Below, piece by piece: positions 55,995 to 64,000 of a stretch of 64,000 nt of DNA (position 1 is its first letter; each line of letters begins with the position of its first letter). The notes under the pieces were generated by a model. That model saw only the letters and a program-made list of their open reading frames with translations. It did not search any database and was not told where the DNA came from. The stretch comes from Acrasis kona (lineage: Eukaryota; Heterolobosea; Eutetramitea; Acrasida; Acrasidae): contig JAOPGA020000496.1 of the NCBI GenBank assembly GCA_026419775.2, forward strand, positions 117,096 to 181,095, written 5' to 3'. The position numbers and the translations under genes are program-made.

Positions 55995-57416
55995 TTAAGA
56001 TGAGTTTGCCACCACCACAACCGTATGACTTCGTCCTGACGCTGCCATCAAGACCTTGCATGAGCTTAGCCAGTTTTCTCTTATTTTTTCCAAGCTGTTG
56101 TAAATCTTTTTTCCTTTTGGACCCATAGCAAGTTGTCCAGACGTATTGTCACCTACTCCCAATATCTCGTGTGTAGCGGTTGCAATTACTATGCTTGACG
56201 AATGAGTGCATGCCACGCTCCTTACGGCCCTATCGGTAAAGTCATTTATTACCATGACAGGGACTAACACATCTTCGTTAGTTTCTTGAGCGAGCTGACC
56301 TCTATCATTTGCTCCAGCAACGTAAATCTCATTACTCTCAGTTATAAATATACTATGCGCAGAACCGCAAAACACTTCTTTGATTTTTTCACCCACTATA
56401 TCCACCTCCTCAAACTTGATTTGATTTTTTGAGTTGTTTATTCCTAGCTGACCCCGACTGTTCGATCCACAACTATAAGCAGCTTGCGTTATCGTTACTA
56501 TCACTGTGTAGTTACTTCCACACGATACACCGACAATGTCAGCATTGAAAGGAACGTACGCCAACTCCTTTACAAAAGGCAATTGAACCTTTATTTTATT
56601 CATACCAAGCTGTCCGTACTCATTTGAACCACATACGTAAATTTTATAATCATCAGACATGATAACAGTGTGATTCTCACCACAAGTTATCTTCTTAACG
56701 CTGACATTGGTATTTACTTTTGTAAATACGCTCCTGTTTTGGGTATCTCCAAGACCTAACTGACCCATTTCATTTTTACCTGTGCAATATAGATCGTTTT
56801 CTAGCAATAAAAATGTATGATATCCACCGCAGCTAAGCGCCGTGACTTTTTGTTGCTCTAGCTGGGGTAGCTCCACACATGCAAACGACTCCACAATTGG
56901 TACATCTAAATCATCTAGTTCAATTGAAGCGTTAGAGGTGATACCACATTGACCGTAATTATTATGACCAACAGTAAATACTTCATTTCTTTCTGTGACT
57001 AGAACTGAGTGATGCTCTCCACAAGCTACAAATCTAATTCTCCTGGCCAAATTCACTCTCGTAAATGATGTTTGGTTCTTCACTTTAAGGTCTTCACCTA
57101 TTTCTCCGTAAGTATTACTACCGCATACGTAAACTTCGCAGATTCTTCTCTTTGAATTGCTTCTACTTCTTTTATTGAAAGAATCGCGTGGAGTAAGGCT
57201 CAAGCTCTTTATCATGTCGTCCAAACCGTCTTCATCGTTAGAGGCCAGAGAGCTCTTTCTTGAATCTGTACTGGGGCTGTACTCGCCCTCACTAAACCTC
57301 CTCAAGCTGTTCTCTATGGCTTGCTTGCTCATCGACTCTGAAGAAGACGTTGGCGTTCCAGGCGTAGAGGAGGGAGTCCCAGGAGTGTTGCTCGGTGAGC
57401 TGGTCCCATTCCCCAT
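55995..57416 (-). CDS. RCC1-repeat protein with N-myristoylation signal
   Basis: 473 residues, intronless. The start MGNGTSS fits N-myristoylation (Gly2, Ser/Thr6). A Ser/Thr/Pro-rich segment of about 90 residues follows, including possible phosphosites. From about residue 95 there are roughly seven RCC1 blades, each with the V-x-x-(C/V)-G-x-N-x-(Y/R)-G-Q-(L/C)-G and CGxxHxx(V/F) motifs (CGSNEYGQLG, AGANDRGQLA, CGGYHTFLLLE). Seven blades form a propeller; members act as exchange factors or ubiquitin-ligase scaffolds. The lipid signal suggests membrane attachment rather than a nuclear role. The partner GTPase, if any, is unknown. It is convergent with the villidin gene, 21 bp apart. Confidence 0.85.
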   Translation of the reverse strand: MGNGTSSPSNTPGTPSSTPGTPTSSSESMSKQAIENSLRRFSEGEYSPSTDSRKSSLASNDEDGLDDMIKSLSLTPRDSFNKRSRSNSKRRICEVYVCGSNTYGEIGEDLKVKNQTSFTRVNLARRIRFVACGEHHSVLVTERNEVFTVGHNNYGQCGITSNASIELDDLDVPIVESFACVELPQLEQQKVTALSCGGYHTFLLLENDLYCTGKNEMGQLGLGDTQNRSVFTKVNTNVSVKKITCGENHTVIMSDDYKIYVCGSNEYGQLGMNKIKVQLPFVKELAYVPFNADIVGVSCGSNYTVIVTITQAAYSCGSNSRGQLGINNSKNQIKFEEVDIVGEKIKEVFCGSAHSIFITESNEIYVAGANDRGQLAQETNEDVLVPVMVINDFTDRAVRSVACTHSSSIVIATATHEILGVGDNTSGQLAMGPKGKKIYNSLEKIRENWLSSCKVLMAASGRSHTVVVVANSS

Positions 57417-57499
57417 ATTGAATAACTGAGACCGATTCTTGATTGTACAAAAAAGGATTAGTCACAATTCGATTACAACTTATTAAGTCGAATTTATTT

Positions 57500-58985
57500 T
57501 TACACCGAATTAAATTTAACATAGTCCGGCTGTTCACTCTGCTTGTACTCATTAATCAAATTGCAAACCACCTCTCTTGAGTCCTCAAATTCAGAAATAT
57601 CCACCGCCTTGTCAAACTTGTGTATGAAGCTCTTCTTCTTGAACATTGTGTTAAAATCATTCACCATCTGTTGGAACAAGTTGCTGACGGATGTGTGATT
57701 GGCCATCATGAGACCGTTGACGCGATTAGTTGTTTGGACGTAAGGCGAACGCTTGGCCAGTACGACTTGAATGGATGCTGGTCCCCAAGGAATGAACCGT
57801 GCAAGATTTCTCTTTCTAATCATGTGTAGTGACTTGTGAACTTGAGTGGGATCCACGTCTCCTTGTATAATGTTGAGAATAGAAATGTAACAACCTATTA
57901 AAGATTAGAATCACTCACAATCAGTCTTACCTTTCTTTGTGGGGCAGCTCACCATGATGTTCTTAGGTTGCAAAAGTCTTCTCATAACATCTAGCACGCT
58001 TGTCTTTTGTACGTTGAGTTGGTTTGCCTTGTCTATTGTTAATGGAGTGTATCCGGTCATCAAGAAGTGGCATTTAGGTGTAGGAACCAACGATGCTATC
58101 AAGCCCACTAAATCATTGTTCATGTATCCAGGGTAACGTAATGTTGTTGTTGTTGCCGCAATGACCTTAGCAATGAGAGAGTTGGTTTGTTCGATGGATG
58201 GGTTTTGTATGTGAAGCCTGTCAACGACTATTTGATTGAGTGCTGTGTTATCAAGTACAATGACTGCATCTGCGTTTAGCGTTAATCTTTTTAGTGTGAG
58301 CATGGAGTTGTAGGGTTGCACTGTAACATCACTTCCTTGTCCCGATGACTATAATGCATTAGTGTAAATAAAGTATAGAATTTACAGATGGAAACACTGA
58401 ATAGGTTGTCACTAGCTTTTTTGGGAATCTATCGTTAATCTTTTCTAGTAAATAACTTCCAACGCCGGAACCAGTACCTCCCGCAACTGAATGAAGAAGA
58501 ACAAATCCTTCAAGAGAGTCAGAATTATCAGCTTCTCTTTCTAGCACCTCCATTAATTCTTCATGAACCTTTTCATGTGTTAATTGAAAAAAACTTAATT
58601 TTTTTACCTGCTCTGCTTGTGTGTATCCTGAACCCCAGTTATTTCCTGCACCTCCACCCTCCTTACTGATGTAAATGTTTTCTTCATTGTACAACCTTCT
58701 ATAGGGCCCATTTCTTATACCATGTATAACACGCGGTTCCAAATCAATCAAAACAGCACGGGGTATGTAATGTTCGTCATCTGCTTGGTAAAAGAACACA
58801 TCTTTCCGATCACCTCCTTGTGTTGCGTAGTCCTCCAAAGCTCCTTCATTGTTTATTCCGTGTTCAAGTGTCAGTTGTTTCCAAAACTCCTGCCCGACTA
58901 ACAAATCATCAAATAACGCTTTCTATTGGTGCTTACCTTGATTACCACACTGTCCAGCCTGGATAGTTATGATTTCGCGCGGCAT
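57500..58985 (-). CDS. TUBG: Gamma-tubulin
   Basis: Exons 58985-58937, 58897-58386, 58348-57931 and 57894-57500 (introns 36-39 bp) give 457 residues, close to the usual 450-460. The start [18 protein letters not shown] is typical. Gamma-specific stretches include [39 protein letters not shown] and the GTP-binding signature [15 protein letters not shown]. The C-terminal half has [25 protein letters not shown] and [11 protein letters not shown]. Gamma-tubulin nucleates microtubules at the centrosome or basal body as part of the gamma-tubulin ring complex. A typical acidic C-terminal tail is lacking, as expected for this type. The first intron falls in the Gln-Val codon after GQCGN. Confidence 0.96.
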
Positions 58986-59269
58986 CCCTAGCTTGTTTGA
59001 CGAAATAAGTTGACTGGATTACAAATGTTTGAGATCTGAACATTCCACATCCACTTATACCCAACATTGCAAGGTCGACGTTTAGAAGCCCAATGCTCCT
59101 ATCATAATGCTACAATAATTGAAAAATATGTTCTGCAGGTAAAATATATAATTTTATTTGACACATTCAAGTACTTCTAACTACAAAGCAAAAGTCTGCG
59201 TCACCTTAATATAAAAAATAACCGACACACGATTTGACACGTTGTGTCTTTGTATGTTGTTCTGCTGGA

Positions 59270-60034
59270 TTATTCATAATAGTAGCTTGGGACTGGTATG
59301 GAATTGATGTCTACTGAATCTTTTACTGATTGGGCCCATTCATTGATTCTTGAGGGGTATTCTACATCTTTCCATTCATTTTCGCGTTCTATTTGTGCCT
59401 GTATCTCAGACTCCGGAATAACTCTAAAGTGTGGTGCAACTATACTCATAAGGGATGCAAATAAATCGAACTCAACGGTGGATAATCTCTTTTTGTACCT
59501 CTCGTTTATTTTATTTACTGTTTCCGGATGCATCCTGTTTAATGTTTGATTTTTTCGGACAACTTCCTTAAATTCTAACGCAACTACTTGATAGTTGAAG
59601 TCGATGTCGGGTTGCTGTGATAGTAAGGGACTACCAGTGATGGCATGTCGGAAAAACATTGTACACCAGTTGTTGATCTGAGTATTCCCTTTGTTTCTTT
59701 TTAACTTATTGAGCCAATTCCTTTTGATTTGATCAATGTTTTTGTACGGACGTGAGGTCTCAATTAAAACTCTTCTCACGTACATGATGGCTGGCTCAAT
59801 ATATAGAGCGAATATGCCTGAACCAAAGTGTTCTATTAGTTCTTTATGTGATCCACTATTGTTCGGTGCTTCGATTAACTTGCAAACCTCGTTGAAGAGT
59901 TTCACTCTATGCGCTTTAACTTGTTTCACTTCTAAGCCCAGCAGTTTTGAGTAAGTTTGCTTTGTGTATGGAACCCCTCCTATGCTCAGATTCTTCAAGT
60001 AGCAGAGGCTACATATTTCATCAACATCATCCAT
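59270..60034 (-). CDS. Unknown helical protein, 254 aa
   Basis: ATG at 60034 (MDDVDEICSLCYLKN) is the first real start; the frame is open a few codons upstream. The product is mostly helical and basic in the middle (RNWLNKLKRNKG) with a Trp/Glu-rich end (EIQAQIERENEWKDVEYPS, INEWAQSV). Two Cys near the start could bind metal, but there is no second pair. I know no family. The start codon is 37 bp from VPS13's start on the other strand. Confidence is moderate because the frame is long and evenly coding-like. Confidence 0.6.
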   Translation of the reverse strand: MDDVDEICSLCYLKNLSIGGVPYTKQTYSKLLGLEVKQVKAHRVKLFNEVCKLIEAPNNSGSHKELIEHFGSGIFALYIEPAIMYVRRVLIETSRPYKNIDQIKRNWLNKLKRNKGNTQINNWCTMFFRHAITGSPLLSQQPDIDFNYQVVALEFKEVVRKNQTLNRMHPETVNKINERYKKRLSTVEFDLFASLMSIVAPHFRVIPESEIQAQIERENEWKDVEYPSRINEWAQSVKDSVDINSIPVPSYYYE

Positions 60035-60071
60035 GTAATTCAATAAAAGTTGTAAGACCGGAAAATAAAAA
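60035..60071. promoter_or_regulatory. 37-bp divergent promoter between the unknown protein and VPS13
   Basis: Only 37 bp separate the two start codons. The strand facing VPS13 is A-rich (GGAAAATAAAAA before the ATG). The core promoter elements must overlap both coding regions; none was identified. Confidence 0.45.
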
Positions 60072-63000
60072 ATGTTCGAAGGTCTTGTGTCCAGTATTAT
60101 GGTGCGCCTTCTTGGCGATTACATAGAAGATATAGATAGTAAATCACTGGATATTGGGATATGGAAAGGGGCAGTTGAACTTAATAACCTCAGAATGAAG
60201 AGAACAGCGCTAGATATGTTTGATTTGCCATTTTGTGTAGTCCATGGATACGTGGGTAACATTACTGCCAATATTCCTTGGCGTAACTTGAGCTCTGCGA
60301 AAGTATCTGCTAAAGTATCTGATGTGTTTGTGGTGATTCAACCAAAAAAGAACGTTACGTACAATCAACAATTAGAGCAGGACAAAGAAATCTACATGAA
60401 GAGAAAGAGGGTCGATAATCATGAACATTTAAGACAATTGAAAAATACTGCTAAGAAAGCAGGAGGCATCTCTTCAAAAAAGGGAGAGAACTTTTTGACG
60501 AAACTTACTGAGACAATTATAAATAACCTGCAAGTTACGATCAGCAAAGTACACGTTCGCTATGAGGACGTAGGCGATTCAAAAACAGATCCTATCGTAT
60601 TCGGTGTCACAATGGACAGCCTTGAGTTGGAATCCACAGATTCTAATTGGCAAAAAACATTTATCAAAGTAAGATCAAGTTTTGCAGTCGTTCTCATTAT
60701 TAGGAAGTATCAAAAGTTTTTTATAAACTAGTCCGTCTACAAAGATTGTCCATATACATGAACATATCTGACGGATTTTCGTTCACTTCAATCAACTCGC
60801 ACGGTGCTTTTGTAGATCAAATGCTCAAGTTTTTATCAACAAAGTCCAAAAGAAGGTACATTTTAGAACCAGTAGATGGCGAAATGAAGGTTCGTACTTG
60901 TTCTTGCTTCAAATTAACTTTTAGATCACCGCACACTCGATGGGTGCAGACTCCGATTCTCCCTTATTTGAGGTTGATGTTACGTTCAGAAAGATTTTAT
61001 TGTCACTTGATAATGACCAATACAAAGGATTTTTGAACACGCTGGACTACATGACCAATTATCAAAAATATGAACGCTTCCGTGGCATAAGACCGCTTTG
61101 TTCATTTGATACCGTTCAGGATCGTGCAACGTGGTGGAGGTTCAGTATCATTGCCTTAAAGGCAGACTCTGATGGAAAAAGATTCACATGGGATCAAGTA
61201 TTAAGGAGAAAGAGACAGCGAGAGGCGTTCATCTCACTTTTCAAGAGAACTATTAAAGCGCCTTGGCTCAGACCCTTGAGTTCAGTAGAGCAAGAGCAAT
61301 TAAAGAAACTAGAAGACAAAGTCGACTATGAGTGCAACATTGTGTGGAGGGATCTGGCAAGAAATGAAGTAAAAAAGGAGAAGCAGGAGAGAGACGCAGT
61401 TCTTGCGAAAAAGATACCATCAGCACCAAATACACCACAAAAGCCATCCGCACCCAAAACCATTGGTCTCACTCCTCCAAAAAAGTAATCAATCATTAAT
61501 CAAAATTATTTAACAATATAGAGCGGAGAATTCAGTCAAGAGCTTTTTCAATCGTTTGATCAACAAGAAAGACCAACTTGATGTGGACACAAGTACTGAC
61601 TTTGATGACTTGACGAGCGATACAAGCACTAGCGGATTAACGGAAGAAGAACAGCAAGGCATTATAGAAGCTGCTGGGTTTGATGATGAGTCTTCCCTAG
61701 AAAGACATGAAGATAGTGTGATGCTACTGCTCAACGTCAAACTTGAAGGTGGTTGCATCAGCTTAATGGGAAACCTACGTTAGTGAACAAGATGATTTTT
61801 TTCTAACTTTTATAATAGAGAGACCCATCATAGAGGGTCGTTATGAAAACTTGTGCGCATCCGTAGAGTTAACTGAGGCGGCGAAGAGTGTCAAAGTCGA
61901 TCTTACTTTGGGCAATTTTTCTATTGAGGATGCATACAGCGAAGTCACAATGTTTAGACAAATACTTTGCCGCAGAAAATCACCTGATCAAACTCCATTG
62001 ATCTCTCTTAATTTGGAAGTGAACCCAGCCGATAAATTATCCGACCTGCGCGTCAAAGTTCGACTGGAGAGAACAGAATTATACTTTAACGCTCCATTGA
62101 TTCAGGTAAGTAACATGAACAAGCGAAATTAATGTTTTTAGAGAATCATTTCATTCTTCATCATACCGTCACAAGTTAATTTGACGTCATTGGAAAACGC
62201 AACCAAGCGTCAACTGAAACTTTCGTTAAAACAAGCCTCGAACAGACTGGCCTTGGAAATTGAGCAAAAGAAGAGAATAGACGTTGACGTATTTGCACTG
62301 GCACCCACCATATTCATTCCTGCAGATTATCGTGACGCTAATACCGACATGCTTGTGGTTGATCTTGGTGAACTTTCATTCAACAGTCTCGTCGACAATG
62401 AAAGAGATCAAAGAGTTAAAAACAACGAAAGTGCGCAAGATAAAGACTTTTATGATCAGTTCAAAGTGCAACTCAAGGACATTAAAATCAACCTAGATAA
62501 TCTCAAAAGTACTTGGCAGCAAGCGGCTGGCGAGAAAGTAGAAGTTGTAAGTGCAAGTCGACATGATTTTTCATTAACCATGACAGGGACTCGAAGAAGT
62601 TTTGGAGAGAGTAGACGTGACCCTAGACATTATGAAGAGGATCACAAATGATGGATTGGACGCAAACGTAGTGTTGGACGGTAACATTTCATCTGTCAAG
62701 CTCAACATCTCGCCCGCATTATTTGGTCGCATGACAGGCATGATCAACAACATTACCGAACTTGCCGAAAATCCAACCGGCAAGTCCCGTCGAATAAGAA
62801 TGGACGGTGATTTGGTATGCATCAAGGGACCCTTGAACGAACGCAACGAACACATTTTCAAAGAAAATCACAATTTACGTTGTCAACTCATCGAGAATGG
62901 AACTCTTGTTCTAGGCGATCTATCCACCAACAACATTATGGCACGCATCGACTGCGTCACCAACCACGTGGTGATCTTCGACTCTCATAAAATTCAATTA

Positions 63001-64000
63001 GGATCGAGCAGGGAACATTCATATCCAACTGCACCATTATCAAATTCACAATTTGGAATCGTGCTATTCGGAACGGCACATGATACCGAAATGATCTTTG
63101 ATGCTGGTGACGAGGCTAATTGTAGACATTGGTGCGAAGAATTACACAAGTGTTACATGGATGGAAAAAATGCATCGGTCGACCATGCAGCAGTGATCGT
63201 GGTGGACGAAACCACAGGGGCACAAGTATCGGGTTCGAAGAAAGTCAAGATTGATTTCAATTTGAAAGAATTGTGCGTGAACGCATCGGACAGAAAAGAT
63301 CAATCCATATTGTTGCTCACGTTGGAAACAGTAACAGCGGGCATACAAGTGGATCAATACGATGTGGCCATCGACATTCGTTTGAAGAATTTCTACATTC
63401 AAGATGTTGCCACCAAACAAAAGATTTTGACTAGTTCTGGAGATGTCGACATGGCACATTTCAAATTATCCGTCATCAACGATCGACGATCTCAACAATT
63501 TCACCTCGGTGGTGATCTGATCATGGGATTGAAATGTGCTGATCTGTACGCATTGGTGGAACCACAAATGATTGCCGACATTACCAAATTGAGCATCGAC
63601 ATGGCCATTCAAGCACAAAAACTAAGCAGCACCACTCCCTATCTACGATCAGAAAAGAGGATGAAGGAAGAACAGTTGTTCTCCCCCTCGTTCAATGCAG
63701 TGAGAAGAGCTCGACACGACATGATGCTCGACGCCACGTTGAATCGATTCACGATTGAATTGGGAAATGCCAGAAGGAAATTCATTTCGTTTGAAATGGC
63801 AAAAACACAAATCAAAGTGGCCACTAACAAGGTGGGCATATTCGTCGATGGAGAAGTTGGCGATTTGATTGCCAAACCTCATTTAAATTCCAGCACCGCG
63901 TGTGCTTATCCTGAGATTTTGGGATTATCCGATTCCGAATCTCATTCGTTGATCACATTCTCGTTCGAACAATCGTTCAAGATTGTACCTTATTGTAGCA
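60072..64000 (+). CDS. VPS13: VPS13 lipid-transfer protein, N-terminal part (3' end outside window)
   Basis: Seven exons so far: 60072-60668, 60704-60889, 60925-61484, 61522-61778, 61819-62105, 62142-62546 and 62587-64000. The introns of 35-40 bp all keep frame; 1235 residues are visible. The N-terminus is the chorein motif: MFEGLVSSIMVRLLGDYIED, VELNNLRMKRTALD and FCVVHGYVGNITANIPW. RPSFRGI-like and W-R-F-S-I strands follow, typical of the hydrophobic groove that moves lipids between membranes at contact sites. The last exon runs open to the window edge. VPS13 proteins usually exceed 3000 residues, so about 60% is missing. Acidic Ser/Asp-rich linker residues lie near 61590-61700. Confidence 0.9.

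Noticed and set aside
1-64000. CRISPR arrays, bacterial operons, tRNA or rRNA genes
   Set aside because: No regularly spaced repeats, ribosome-binding sites or recognisable RNA-gene motifs (such as a T-loop GGTTCGAATCC) were seen; gene structure is eukaryotic.

Overview
This is nuclear DNA from a unicellular eukaryote. Nearly every gene is a eukaryotic family, and many coding regions are broken by very short GT-AG introns: most are 35-47 bp, two are about 77 bp. I placed intron borders by hand from splice sites plus reading-frame continuity. Gamma-tubulin, a CFAP46-like flagellar central-pair protein, a villidin-like actin protein, a coronin-type beta-propeller and a RhoGAP together point to an amoeba able to make flagella. 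Heterolobosea (relatives of Naegleria) is my best guess. That is inference only; no rRNA or other taxonomic marker lies in the window.

Layout. 1-7 kb: the end of a membrane protein, a glutathione S-transferase, a RhoGAP gene with two apparent frame breaks, an aldo/keto reductase and a MAP kinase kinase. 7-15.8 kb: one intronless 8.7-kb CFAP46-like gene. 15.8-18 kb: small genes and poorly resolved DNA. 18-27 kb: an ABCA half-transporter, an asteroid/XPG-like nuclease-fold protein, and a bifunctional GDP-fucose pyrophosphorylase/fucokinase. 27.7-29.1 kb: an abundant-looking repeat protein. 29.4-32.4 kb: DNA topoisomerase III.

32.4-38.6 kb is the most unusual part. It holds hAT transposon debris, a duplicated 57-bp gene start, a hAT-like MITE, a predicted tail-anchored protein, a candidate 41-aa membrane microprotein, and a gene joining a secreted inactive alpha/beta-hydrolase domain, seven membrane helices and a C-terminal RGS domain. 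This is the best candidate for an undescribed signalling protein. 38.6-64 kb: a small membrane protein, a 1577-aa coiled-coil protein whose first exons I reconstructed, PUS10, RAD54B, a RING protein, two secreted proteins, villidin, an RCC1-repeat protein, gamma-tubulin, an unknown protein and the start of VPS13.

Genes are tightly packed. Two divergent pairs (PUS10/RAD54B and the unknown protein/VPS13) have start codons 57 and 37 bp apart, and several convergent pairs leave under 100 bp between stop codons. There is no operon logic. Shared themes are DNA repair (RAD54B, topoisomerase III), cytoskeleton and cilium (CFAP46, gamma-tubulin, villidin, coiled coil) and signalling (RhoGAP, MAPKK, 7TM-RGS).
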